Shown piece after piece: positions 32,430-39,742 of a DNA stretch of 64,000 bases. The notes beneath the pieces are model-generated. The model was not told the origin of the DNA. It ran no database searches and saw nothing but the letters and a program-made list of their open reading frames with translations. Within the stretch, counting starts at the first letter, position 1. Each line of letters begins with the position of its first letter. The position numbers were made by a program, and so were the translations under genes. The stretch is from Streptomyces mangrovisoli (GTDB taxonomy: Bacteria > Actinomycetota > Actinomycetes > Streptomycetales > Streptomycetaceae), in NCBI RefSeq assembly GCF_000974985.2, contig NZ_LAVA02000058.1:147733-211732 (forward strand). Direction: 5' to 3'.

Positions 32430-33233
32430 TCAGTCGTCCTCTCCGGTGTCGTGGTCGGAGTGGTTGGCCGTGTTCAGCTTCCAGTACGCGCGGGTGTGCA
32501 GGGTGAGGGGGCCCGCGTCCAAGGCGGTGGCGGTCCGTGTGGCTCGCCGGGCGCCCTGCGCCAGCAGGTGGCGGCGGATCTCGCGCATCACGCCCGCCTC
32601 GCAGCCGACCCAGATCTCGGTGGGCTCCTCGGGGAACCGCATGTCCCGCACGGCCGCCACCAGTTGGCCGCCGGGACGGCCCGATTCGGCGGTCCAGGTG
32701 ACGACGGGTTCGGCGGGGCCGGAGAGGCTGAGCCTGTCGTCGAGATCGACGACCTCGACGATCGCCTCCGCCCGGGTGCCCGCGGGAAGGGATTCGAGGA
32801 TCGAGGACATGGCGGGCAGCGCGCAGTGGTCGCCGACCAGAAGGATGTTCCGGGTGTCGTCGCGCGGGAGGAATCCGCCCCGGGCCTGACCGGAGATCTC
32901 CAGGGTGTCGCCGGGCGCCGCCGCCGAGGCCCAGCGGGTGGCGGGTCCGTCGGCGTGGATGCCGAACTCCAGGACGATCTCGCCCTGTTCGGGGTCGTAC
33001 CGCCGGACCGTGTAGCTGCGCATCACGTTGCCGCCGTCGGCACCGGGCACGAACACCTTGAGGTGGGCCCCGGGTCCGTCCGCGGTCCAGCCGGCCAGGT
33101 CGCCCTCGGCGCGCACCCGGACGAGCCGGGGCGTCACCCGGGTGACCTCGGCGACCGTCAGCCGGCGGCGGGGCAGCCGCTGGCGTCCGCGGCCGCCGCC
33201 CCGGGGCCCGGCCGATGTCTGTGGGGTGGTCAT
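32430..33233 (-). CDS. Siderophore-interacting protein family (FAD-dependent reductase)
   Basis: A 267-residue SIP/ViuB-type flavoprotein. The N-terminal FAD-binding barrel contains RSYTVRRYDPEQGEIVLEFGIHADGPATRWA. The C-terminal NAD(P)H-binding-like domain has ILLVGDHCALPAMSSILESLPAG, EIWVGCEAGVMREIRRHLL and the family's terminal YWKLNTANH-type tail. These enzymes reduce ferric siderophores, but no siderophore genes are near, so a general flavin-reductase role in the neighbouring catabolic run is equally possible. AGGAG lies five bases before the ATG. Confidence 0.88.
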   Translation of the reverse strand: MTTPQTSAGPRGGGRGRQRLPRRRLTVAEVTRVTPRLVRVRAEGDLAGWTADGPGAHLKVFVPGADGGNVMRSYTVRRYDPEQGEIVLEFGIHADGPATRWASAAAPGDTLEISGQARGGFLPRDDTRNILLVGDHCALPAMSSILESLPAGTRAEAIVEVVDLDDRLSLSGPAEPVVTWTAESGRPGGQLVAAVRDMRFPEEPTEIWVGCEAGVMREIRRHLLAQGARRATRTATALDAGPLTLHTRAYWKLNTANHSDHDTGEDD

Positions 33234-33254
33234 CTCTGCTCCTGGAGGTCGGGA

Positions 33255-34013
33255 TCAGGCCGAGGAATCGACTCGGCGTACGAGGTAGTCCCACGTCCGC
33301 AGGAGGTACCCGTCGGACTCGGCGTGGGCGTAGCGCTTGCCGGGGTGGTGCAGCGCGGGGTCGACGCCGCCCGCCGAGGCCGCGAGAACCTGGAGCCGGC
33401 AGGCCCGTTCCAGGAGGATCGCGGTCGTGACGGCCGTGGACACGCTGGAGCCGACGGCGATGATGCCGTGCCCGACGAGGAAGAGTCCGCGCGCGTCACC
33501 GAGGCAGTCCGCGACGGCGGCGCCGAGTTCGGCGGTCTCGACGAGTCCGGCGGGCTCCTCGAAGCGGGGCACTCCCCCGGCGAACGGTCCGGCGCCGTTG
33601 GAGAAGGCGTACAGCGGCGCTCCGGTCGCGGCCAGCGCGATGGAGTACGGCGGGTGGCAGTGCACCACGCTGTTGATGTCGCCGCGGGCCCGCAGCACCT
33701 CGGTGTGGAGCGGGTACTCGCGCGGGGGCGGTCCGGATCCCTCCAGCAGCCGGCCGTCGAGGTCGACCAGCGCGACGTCGTCCGCCGCCACCTCGTCGAA
33801 GCCGCGCGGTCCGGTCTTGAGCCAGACACCGCGCCCGTCGGGGTCGCGCTGCGAGACGTGGCCCCATACGGGGTCGCCGTGGTCGTCGGTGCCGAGCACC
33901 CGGCAGCCGGTGACGACGGCGGAGGCCGGGTCCGTCGTACGGCCGGGTGCCGCTGCCGGGCCCGACGGCGCCGTCGCTGTCGATGTCGCTTGGTTCTCGG
34001 GCAGTGCCCTCAC
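33255..34013 (-). CDS. Class II aldolase/adducin-family protein
   Basis: A 252-residue metal-dependent aldolase, epimerase or decarboxylase. The metal-binding set is present: Glu in YPLHTEVLRARGDINSV, the HxH of VVHCHPPYSIAL and the third His of FLVGHGIIAVGSS. An Ala/Thr/Pro-rich tail of about 30 residues precedes the fold. Relatives include fuculose-phosphate aldolase, the decarboxylases of pyridoxine breakdown and CloR-type oxygenases, so the reaction is open. It lies between the alpha/beta hydrolase and SIP genes in one direction; the 21-base gap to SIP indicates co-transcription. Confidence 0.85.
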   Translation of the reverse strand: MRALPENQATSTATAPSGPAAAPGRTTDPASAVVTGCRVLGTDDHGDPVWGHVSQRDPDGRGVWLKTGPRGFDEVAADDVALVDLDGRLLEGSGPPPREYPLHTEVLRARGDINSVVHCHPPYSIALAATGAPLYAFSNGAGPFAGGVPRFEEPAGLVETAELGAAVADCLGDARGLFLVGHGIIAVGSSVSTAVTTAILLERACRLQVLAASAGGVDPALHHPGKRYAHAESDGYLLRTWDYLVRRVDSSA

Positions 34014-34156
34014 CTCGGTGCTTGTCGTCGGTCGGGGGTGTGGCTGACGCCGTCGACGGCCGGGTGACCGGGAACTCCGGCTCCCCGGCCACCCGGTGCC
34101 GCGGCGGGCTGCGTCCGGCCCGTCGCGGCCTGCTCCGCCCGCACGCGGTGACCTGG

Positions 34157-34948
34157 TCAGCCGGCCTGGTAGGCGCGGTCGAGGATCTCGTCGACCACCG
34201 AGTTGAACCGCTGGGGGTTCTCCCAGTAGTCGGAGTGCGGGGCGCCCTCGACGAGTTGGACGTTCGCCTCGGGGAGGAGTTCGCGCAGACGGGCGTAGGC
34301 AGGCTTGTAGACCATGACGTCGGCACCGCCTTCCAGGATCGAGATGCTGACGCCGGCCGTGATGGCGTCCCGCATCTGCTGGATGGAGACGGACCCCTTC
34401 AGCGAGTTGGCGAGCCGGTTGGGCCGCCCGGGGCCGGTCTGGTTGAAGCTGCCGACCTGGAAGAAGAGGTGGACCTTCTCCACCTCCTTCTCCTGGAACT
34501 CCTTGGTGAGCAGGAAGTCGGCCACGGAGAGGTGGCGGACCTGCTCGCGTCCCTTGTCGTTGAGGTCGGATATCTCGTCGCCGACGGGGCCGAGGGTGCT
34601 GGTCATCACGATGCCCGCGACCCGCTCGGGGTGGTGGACGGCGTAGGAGAGCATCGAGTAGCCGCCGAGGGACTGGCTGACCATGAACACGCGGTCGACG
34701 CCCGCGTGGTCGAGCACCGCCTCGATGGCGGCGGGGTGCAGGCCGGTGTCGAACCGCCCCGAGTCGATCAGGGAGAGGCCGAAGCCGGGCAGGTCGATGG
34801 TGATGACCCGGTAGCGCTGCTTGAAGTGCGGGATCTGCTGGTACCAGGCGGCGTGGTTGCCGCCGCCGCCGTGCAGCAGGACGAGGGCCGGGCCCTCTCC
34901 GTGCGACTCGTAGTAGACCTTGCCGTCCCCGGTGCTCGCGTAGGGCAT
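34157..34948 (-). CDS. Alpha/beta hydrolase (C-C bond or ester hydrolase type)
   Basis: A 263-residue alpha/beta hydrolase. The oxyanion motif is LVLLHGGGGNHAAWYQQ and the nucleophile lies in VFMVSQSLGGYSML (Ser about 95). Acid and base are in LEGGADVMVYKPA and LVEGAPHSDYWENP. It follows the VOC gene with three bases between stop and start, so the two are translated together. This order recalls ring-cleavage dioxygenase plus meta-cleavage hydrolase pairs, but the VOC partner is short and the link is inference. Confidence 0.88.
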   Translation of the reverse strand: MPYASTGDGKVYYESHGEGPALVLLHGGGGNHAAWYQQIPHFKQRYRVITIDLPGFGLSLIDSGRFDTGLHPAAIEAVLDHAGVDRVFMVSQSLGGYSMLSYAVHHPERVAGIVMTSTLGPVGDEISDLNDKGREQVRHLSVADFLLTKEFQEKEVEKVHLFFQVGSFNQTGPGRPNRLANSLKGSVSIQQMRDAITAGVSISILEGGADVMVYKPAYARLRELLPEANVQLVEGAPHSDYWENPQRFNSVVDEILDRAYQAG

Positions 34949-34951
34949 CGG

Positions 34952-35365
34952 TCACCAGTCCCGGTCGGCGTGGTGGGTGATCTCGACGTGGTGGCCGTCG
35001 GGGTCGTGGATGGTGGTGGTCTTCGAGTTGTTCTGCGGCCGGCTGTACGGCTCGTCGTAGGGGACGCCGAGCTTCTCCAGGTGCCCGAGGAACGCCTCGA
35101 AGTCCTCCACCTCGATCGCGAAGTGGTAGTGGATCTTGGGGTCGAGGTCCGTGATCGGGGAAAAGTGCAGGTCGAAGTTGCCGTGGGTGAGCAGCAGCGC
35201 CTGGATCTGCGGGGCGCCCGCCGAGCCGGAGCGGGCGCGCGGGATGATGCGCTTCATCCCGAAGACCTTGCCGTACCACTCCTCCGTCCTGGCCGGGTCG
35301 GTGATCGGGAAGTTGACGTGGTGGATGGTGTGAGCGTCGGTGCTCTTGTCGAGGTCGGGACTCAT
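34952..35365 (-). CDS. VOC-superfamily (glyoxalase/extradiol-like) protein
   Basis: A 137-residue single-module pair of beta-alpha-beta-beta-beta units. The metal ligands are His in TIHHVNFPITD, His in KIHYHFAIEVED and Glu in DGHHVEITHH, so a divalent-metal active site is intact. Length fits glyoxalase, epimerase or one-domain dioxygenase members. It is the first gene of the minus-strand run (VOC, hydrolase, aldolase, SIP). AAAGGA lies before the ATG. The TATCG-box site at 35491 lies about 130 bases upstream. Confidence 0.88.
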   Translation of the reverse strand: MSPDLDKSTDAHTIHHVNFPITDPARTEEWYGKVFGMKRIIPRARSGSAGAPQIQALLLTHGNFDLHFSPITDLDPKIHYHFAIEVEDFEAFLGHLEKLGVPYDEPYSRPQNNSKTTTIHDPDGHHVEITHHADRDW

Positions 35366-35490
35366 GGGGATTTTCCTTTCGCTGCCTGATGACCCGTGCG
35401 GGCCGGCGTCGAGTGGTGGTGCGGAGGGCTCACGCCGCGGCGCCTCGGCCTCGGGCGCGGGACGCGCACCGACCGGTTTCTCAAGCCGCT

Positions 35491-35512
35491 GTATCGTGAC
35501 CTATCGTTATCG
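35491..35512. promoter_or_regulatory. TATCG-box operator upstream of the VOC operon
   Basis: An AT-rich island in GC-rich DNA with three TATCG boxes starting at 35492, 35502 and 35508 (TATCG-N5-TATCG-T-TATCG). The same architecture occurs on the minus strand at 47105-47085. TATCGTGAC is shared with 46880-46888 (minus strand). Confidence 0.6.
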
Positions 35513-35633
35513 AGCGTAGTGAGTGCCGGAGAGAGACGTCAACCCCGGTGCGGCACCTGGTGCGGGTCGGGCCCTACGGCCCTGTCGGCGGCGCCGGGGC
35601 ATCCGCACAGGCCCCGGCGGCCCTTCTCGGCCG

Positions 35634-36116
35634 TCAGCGGGCCTGCTTGATCGGCCCCGTCCCGCCGAAGCCGACGACCGAGTCGACGTCGACGATGACG
35701 GCGACACCGCGCCGTTCGGCGTCGCGCCCCCGCTCGGCCTCCGGAATCCCGGCGTAGACCGCGTCGTTGACGGAGGCGTCCACCCGGGCCCGACCCTTGA
35801 CCAGGATCCGGCGGGCACCCACGGCGGGGTCGGGCCCCTGCGCGGGGTCGTAGTACAGGATCGAGATCGCCGGGTTGGCGGTCACGTCGACGGCCAGCCC
35901 CTCGTGCTGCTTGCGCACCCAGATGGCGAGCTGGTCGCGCGAGTACACGAAGATGCTGCCGCGGAACGACACGGACGGGGTGCCGTCGACGGCCACCACG
36001 CTGACCACCGCGGGCCGTTCGCGGTCCATCGCGCTGTTGAGCGAGGCCGCGACGGTCCCGGTGAGGTCGATCTTCTCCGCCGGCCGGTCGGGGGCGTCTG
36101 CGGGCTTTCCTGCCAT
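35634..36116 (-). CDS. Pyridoxamine 5'-phosphate oxidase (PPOX)-family FMN/F420 protein
   Basis: A 160-residue split-barrel flavin-binding protein of the PPOX class (ERPAVVSVVAVDGTPSVSFRGSIFVYSRDQLAIWVRK ... ANPAISILYYDP). Relatives bind FMN or F420 and reduce small molecules or haem derivatives. The ATG at 36116 is chosen because GGGAG lies six bases before it; an ATG at 36122 overlaps that site. It is 13 bases downstream of the Gly-Tyr-rich PadR gene and shares its transcript. Confidence 0.82.
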   Translation of the reverse strand: MAGKPADAPDRPAEKIDLTGTVAASLNSAMDRERPAVVSVVAVDGTPSVSFRGSIFVYSRDQLAIWVRKQHEGLAVDVTANPAISILYYDPAQGPDPAVGARRILVKGRARVDASVNDAVYAGIPEAERGRDAERRGVAVIVDVDSVVGFGGTGPIKQAR

Positions 36117-36129
36117 GGTCATCTCCCGG

Positions 36130-36804
36130 TCATCGGTCGCCGTCCGCCAGCAGGCGGTACAGCTGCTTGCAGGTCTCGTTGAGCAACTCCGTGGCCCTGA
36201 CGGGGGCTTCGCCGCCACCGTTGAGGGCCACCTGCCGCGCCGCGGCCGCGGTGGCGTGGATCGCCCGGTGCAGCGCGTACGCGCCCTCCGGTGCCAACGC
36301 CCAAGGCCCTGCGGGGTCGTTGACGCTGTCCACGTACGCGACGCCGGCCTCGGTCAGTTCGTAGGTACGGCCGTCCTCGGCCTCGCCGTCCGTCACGCGG
36401 ACCAGGCCCTCGTCCTGCAACTGCCGCAACACGCCGTAGACGAAGGCGGGACCGGGGAAAGGCCGGCCGAAACTGCGGGCCTCCAGCGCCCGCACCAGCT
36501 CGGTCTCGGTGCGCGGGCTCTCCGTCTTGAGGAGGGCCAGCAGCACCCACCGGCGGCCGCCGGAGCGCCGCCCCCAGGCCGGCCACGGGCCCGCGGCCGG
36601 GCCGGAGGCGTCGTACGCGAACCGCCTGCCGCGGCCACCGCCACGGCCGCGGCGACCGCCGCCGTATCCGCCGCATCCGCCGTATCCGCCGTATCCGCCG
36701 TATCCGCCGCATCCGCCGTATCCGCCGTATCCGCCGTATCCGCCGTATCCGCCGTATCCGCCGCGGAGCGTCCCGTAGGAGTACGGGAAGTCGTCGTTGT
36801 ACAC
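36130..36804 (-). CDS. PadR-family regulator with Gly-Gly-Tyr repeat tail
   Basis: A 224-residue regulator in two parts. Residues 1-65 are low complexity: MYNDDFPYSYGTL, then about twelve GGY/GGC triplets, then GGGRRGRGGGRGRRFAYD. Residues 80-165 form a PadR winged helix-turn-helix (RRWVLLALLKTESPRTETELVRALEARSFGRPFPGPAFVYGVLRQLQDEGLVRV) with the C-terminal dimer helices. Many actinobacterial PadR proteins have Gly/Arg-rich starts, but this near-pure GGY array is extreme. The GTG start has GGGAG upstream. The operator-like GATATATC site lies about 40 bases upstream, which suggests autoregulation. Confidence 0.85.
   Translation of the reverse strand: MYNDDFPYSYGTLRGGYGGYGGYGGYGGYGGCGGYGGYGGYGGCGGYGGGRRGRGGGRGRRFAYDASGPAAGPWPAWGRRSGGRRWVLLALLKTESPRTETELVRALEARSFGRPFPGPAFVYGVLRQLQDEGLVRVTDGEAEDGRTYELTEAGVAYVDSVNDPAGPWALAPEGAYALHRAIHATAAAARQVALNGGGEAPVRATELLNETCKQLYRLLADGDR
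36655..36771 (-). repeat. 9-bp tandem repeat encoding Gly-Gly-Tyr
   Basis: About twelve units of CCGTATCCG/CCGCATCCG on the plus strand (GGATACGGC-type codons on the minus). Only Tyr-to-Cys variants (TAC to TGC) interrupt the array. It lies inside the PadR gene and is likely to vary in length between strains. Confidence 0.9.
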
Positions 36805-36838
36805 GTCATCTCCCTTCGGTGACTGTGTCGGACTGTGT

Positions 36839-36851
36839 CGATGATATATCG
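36839..36851. promoter_or_regulatory. GATATATC dyad upstream of the GGY PadR gene
   Basis: CGATGATATATCG, with arms CGAT/ATCG around GATATATC, lies 35 bases upstream of the GTG start. TGTCGAT and GATATATC recur at 37701-37711 before the second PadR gene, so this is a likely PadR operator. Confidence 0.55.
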
Positions 36852-36964
36852 CTAGCAGTCGCTGTCAATATCTCCGATAGTCGGTAACCGGAGTTCCGCT
36901 GCCGCGGGGGCGATACGCGTGAACAGTGACTTAATGCCGCGAATCAAGAGGCGCAGGCGCCCTC

Positions 36965-36982
36965 CCGATGTATCACGATCGG
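36965..36982. promoter_or_regulatory. CCGATGTATCACGATCGG dyad
   Basis: An 18-bp element with arms CCGAT/ATCGG, located between the 3' end of the flavin reductase gene and the upstream region of the GGY PadR gene. Its first 14 bases are repeated exactly at 38411-38424. Confidence 0.5.
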
Positions 36983-37000
36983 CATGGGCACACGCTCGCG

Positions 37001-37534
37001 TCACCCCCGGCCGGCCTCAGCCGCCCGCCCGACCTCCGCTCCCGGGGCGAGCCGGCGGAAGAGGCCGCCGTGGAACACCAGTGGGGAGCGGTCCTGGTCG
37101 CGGGAGAGGCCGTGCACCTCCAGCAGGGCGACCGTGTGGTCCCCGCCCGGCAGCAGCGCGAACACGGAGCAGTCGAACCAGGCGGCGGCGCCGCCCACGA
37201 ACACCGCTCCCGCGTCGCTCCGCCGCCAGCCAAGGCCGTGGAAACGGCCGTCCGGCCCGCCGCGCGACAACTGGCGGCAGACGCCGTCCTGGTGCTCCGC
37301 CAGGACGCTGACGCCCAGCCGCGGCAGCCGGCTCAACCGGTCCCAGGTGGCCGACGAGTTCCGCAGACACACCGAGACCAGCGCGGGGGTCAGCGACACG
37401 GAGGTGAAGGAGCTGACGGCCATGCCGACGGGCGATCCGTCCACGAGGCCGCACACCGCCGCGACACCGCTGGGAAAACAGCCGTAGGCGTCTCGAAGTA
37501 CCCGCGTGTCACGCACATCGCGCAGGGTGGTCAT
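37001..37534 (-). CDS. Flavin reductase-like FMN-binding protein
   Basis: A 177-residue flavin reductase of the HpaC/ActVB split-barrel type, which supplies reduced flavin to two-component oxygenases. Visible motifs are DAYGCFPSGVAAVCGLVDG (about 15-33), GMAVSSFTSVSLTPALVSVCL and a C-terminal ALLEVHGLSRDQDRSPLVFHGGLF. The ATG at 37534 has GGGAG five bases upstream. No flavin-dependent oxygenase is encoded in the window, so its partner must be elsewhere. It is divergent from the second PadR gene. Confidence 0.85.
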   Translation of the reverse strand: MTTLRDVRDTRVLRDAYGCFPSGVAAVCGLVDGSPVGMAVSSFTSVSLTPALVSVCLRNSSATWDRLSRLPRLGVSVLAEHQDGVCRQLSRGGPDGRFHGLGWRRSDAGAVFVGGAAAWFDCSVFALLPGGDHTVALLEVHGLSRDQDRSPLVFHGGLFRRLAPGAEVGRAAEAGRG

Positions 37535-37622
37535 GCACACTCCCATGACGGTCGACCGGCTCCACGAAGGGCCGGGATGCACGAGGTGGCGGCCGATCCG
37601 CCGCTCCATCCTCGGTAAAGGT

Positions 37623-37645
37623 CTATCACGATGTATCGATAACGG
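37623..37645. promoter_or_regulatory. TATCG-type operator, flavin reductase side
   Basis: An AT-rich element containing CTATCACGATG and the palindrome TATCGATA. Its minus strand carries CGTTATCGAT, which is shared with the minus strand of the 47079-47112 dyad. It lies about 90 bases upstream of the flavin reductase start. Confidence 0.55.
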
Positions 37646-37700
37646 TCTACGGGTCCACCTCCGCGGCGGCGGCACCCTCTTCCACCTCTGCTGATACCAT

Positions 37701-37711
37701 GTCGATATATC
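37701..37711. promoter_or_regulatory. GATATATC dyad upstream of the second PadR gene
   Basis: ATGTCGATATATC, about 60 bases upstream of the PadR start, shares TGTCGAT and GATATATC with 36837-36851. It probably mediates autoregulation or cross-regulation by the two PadR proteins. Confidence 0.55.
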
Positions 37712-37769
37712 TGTGAGATGCGATGCGAGGTGCGGGCGGCGAGCTCGCAGAGGCCGGTGATGGGGCGGA

Positions 37770-38249
37770 ATGCACAGGGGTAGTCACGACCGCGGCGCGG
37801 GGCGCCGAATGCGCCGAGGCAGAGTGCCGAGCCTGCTGCTCGCCGCACTGCTCGACGGGCCGGCCCACGGCTACGAGCTGATGGACCGGCTGGAGGCGTC
37901 CAGCGGCGGCAGCTGGCGGCCCAGCCCGGGATCGGTCTATCCGCTGCTCCAGTCGTTCGTGGACGGCGGCCTGGTGGAGGGCAGCGACGCGAACGGGCGT
38001 CGCGTCTTCGCCCTGACCGACGCGGGCCGCGAGCAGGCCCTCCAGGGGCAGGACGGCGACATCGCCACCGAGGAGGCCGCCACCCACGAGGAGCTGCACC
38101 ACTCGCCGCTGCGCACCGAGATGGAGCGACTGAAGGCCGCGGCCCGCCAGGTGTCGTCGTCGGAGGCGTCGGCCGAACAGATGGAACAGGCCATCGCCGC
38201 CGTCCGCAACGCGCGGCAGACCCTCTACCGCATCCTGATGGACCAGTAG
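37770..38249 (+). CDS. PadR-family transcriptional regulator
   Basis: A 159-residue PadR regulator. A short basic lead (MHRGSHDRGAGRRMRRGR) precedes the helix-turn-helix PSLLLAALLDGPAHGYELMDRLEASSGGSWRPSPGSVYPLLQSFVDGGLVEG. A long C-terminal dimer helix follows (ERLKAAARQVSSSEASAEQMEQAIAAVRNARQTLYRILM). It is divergent from the flavin reductase gene across 235 bases holding two AT-rich sites. An internal ATG at 37809 is an alternative start. Confidence 0.85.
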   Translation: MHRGSHDRGAGRRMRRGRVPSLLLAALLDGPAHGYELMDRLEASSGGSWRPSPGSVYPLLQSFVDGGLVEGSDANGRRVFALTDAGREQALQGQDGDIATEEAATHEELHHSPLRTEMERLKAAARQVSSSEASAEQMEQAIAAVRNARQTLYRILMDQ

Positions 38250-38712
38250 GCCACCCGCTCCGCCCGCTCCCCCAGCCTCCCGCGACTGACCGGATCCGAT
38301 CACCGGCAGCCGACGGGAGGCTTCTTCATTCGTGCGGCCCGCGCGCCCCCGCACCGCCCGCCGCACCGCCCCCCGGGGATTCGTATCACCTTCTTTCGTA
38401 CCGACCCTTTCCGATGTATCACGACTGTCGCTACCCTTCTGTCACCCGGGCAACGGTCGGCGACGGAGCCGCCGCGCCGCGCCGCTCTGTGGCTGGGCAG
38501 GACACGGCCGGCCGCGAAGCGGCCCGCTCCTGCACGGACCAGTGGCCCGGGGTGTCGCCGCGGGGGTGCGCCTGGATCGCCTTCCCCCCGCGGCACGACA
38601 CCTCCTCACCGCGCCCGGCCGCAGCGACAGCGATATGTCATCCATCGGGCCACCGGATCCCCCGGGGCCGCCGGACGCGGGTCCCTCACGACCTGGCGAA
38701 AGGTGCCTCCGC
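38250..38712. other. Long leader upstream of the sugar-binding lipoprotein gene
   Basis: 463 bases without a supported gene. It contains CCGATGTATCACGA at 38411-38424, an exact copy of the element at 36965, within an AT-richer patch (38390-38440). Small frames here have poor starts and atypical codon use. The downstream lipoprotein gene is probably driven from this region. Confidence 0.55.
38411..38424. promoter_or_regulatory. CCGATGTATCACGA operator copy
   Basis: A 14-mer identical to 36965-36978. It is about 290 bases upstream of the binding-protein start and the only close match to the PadR-region sites in this leader. Confidence 0.5.
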
Positions 38713-39687
38713 ATGTCCTCGACCCCCTCTCCCCGAAGATCGCTGCTCGCCTCCGGCCTGGCCGCCGGCCTACTGCTCAGCGGATGCGGCCTGATCAAGG
38801 ACGACGCTGCCTCGGGCGCGGCCTCCGGGCCTCTCACGCTCGGCCTGGTGAACGGCGGGACCACCCGCTTCGACACCTGCCTCCAGGAGGCCGTCGAGAA
38901 CGACGCCCGGTACAACCTCGCCCACCTCGTCACCGCGCACTCCCAACATGACGCGGACTCCGAACTGGCGGCCGTCCAGGACATGATCGACCGCAAGGTC
39001 GACGCGATCATCCTCCAGCCGGTCAGCGCGGCGGCCCTCCAGGACGACCTCGCGAAGGCCAGGAAGGCCGATGTGCCGGTCTTCCTCATCTCCGTGGCGC
39101 CGGACGACACCTCCGGCATCCTCGGCGCGGTGGTCGCCGACCTCACGGGCGTCGGCGCCCTCGACGCCCGGTGGATCGGGCAGGACGCGGCAAAGGCCAC
39201 CGTCCAGGTGGGCGTCATCGGCGGCTCCTCCGGGTCCGCGTCGGACCAGCTGGAGGACGGGTTCAGGAAGGCCCTGCCCGCCAACGCGTCGGTCGTCGAC
39301 GACAAGTCCGGGAGGTACGACCCGGCCGTGGCCGCCAAGGTGGCGCGGCAGATGATCGAGGCGCACCCCGGCCTCCAGTACGCGTTCGTGGCCAACGAGG
39401 ACATGGCACTCGCCGCGCGCACCGCCTTCGACGAGCACGGCGGCGGCCAGGTGAAGATCGTCTCGGTCGACGGCACCGACGAGGCCCTGGCCGCCCTCAA
39501 GGACGGCCGGCTGTCCGCGACCGTCAGCAACTCGGCGGCCGACACCGGCACGCTCGCGGTCGAGAACACCCTCTCGCTGCTGCGCAAGGACAAGCCCGTG
39601 GACAAGATCACCAAGGCGCGGATCCGCCTGATCACCCGTCCCAACGCCGACACGGCACCGGTGTACTGCCCCTCGGACGACAGCTGA
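38713..39687 (+). CDS. Sugar-type ABC transporter substrate-binding lipoprotein, orphan
   Basis: A 324-residue ribose-binding-protein-like lipoprotein (periplasmic-binding fold type I). The lipobox LLLSGC ends the signal peptide at Cys24. The fold is recognised by LTLGLVNGGTTRFDTCLQEAVE, VDAIILQPVSAAALQDDL, VPVFLISVAPDD and YAFVANEDMALAARTAFDEHGGGQVKIVSVDGTDEALAAL. No permease or ATPase of the sugar class lies nearby. It must work with a transporter encoded elsewhere or act as a sensor. The start follows AAAGGTG. Confidence 0.85.
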   Translation: MSSTPSPRRSLLASGLAAGLLLSGCGLIKDDAASGAASGPLTLGLVNGGTTRFDTCLQEAVENDARYNLAHLVTAHSQHDADSELAAVQDMIDRKVDAIILQPVSAAALQDDLAKARKADVPVFLISVAPDDTSGILGAVVADLTGVGALDARWIGQDAAKATVQVGVIGGSSGSASDQLEDGFRKALPANASVVDDKSGRYDPAVAAKVARQMIEAHPGLQYAFVANEDMALAARTAFDEHGGGQVKIVSVDGTDEALAALKDGRLSATVSNSAADTGTLAVENTLSLLRKDKPVDKITKARIRLITRPNADTAPVYCPSDDS

Positions 39688-39704
39688 ACGGCGGACGACA
39701 GCCG

Positions 39705-39742
39705 GACGAGGTGTGGGGGGCCGCGGCCCCCCACACCTCGTC
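39705..39742. terminator. Perfect 38-bp palindrome, bidirectional terminator
   Basis: Arms GACGAGGTGTGGGGGGCC and the exact complement meet around a central GC. It lies between the convergent binding-protein and MFS genes and would terminate both. Confidence 0.9.

Noticed and set aside
32430..33233. A siderophore pathway around the SIP-family gene
   Set aside because: No NRPS, NIS synthetase, IucA-type or ferric-siderophore receptor genes lie nearby, so the SIP protein is described only as a reductase.
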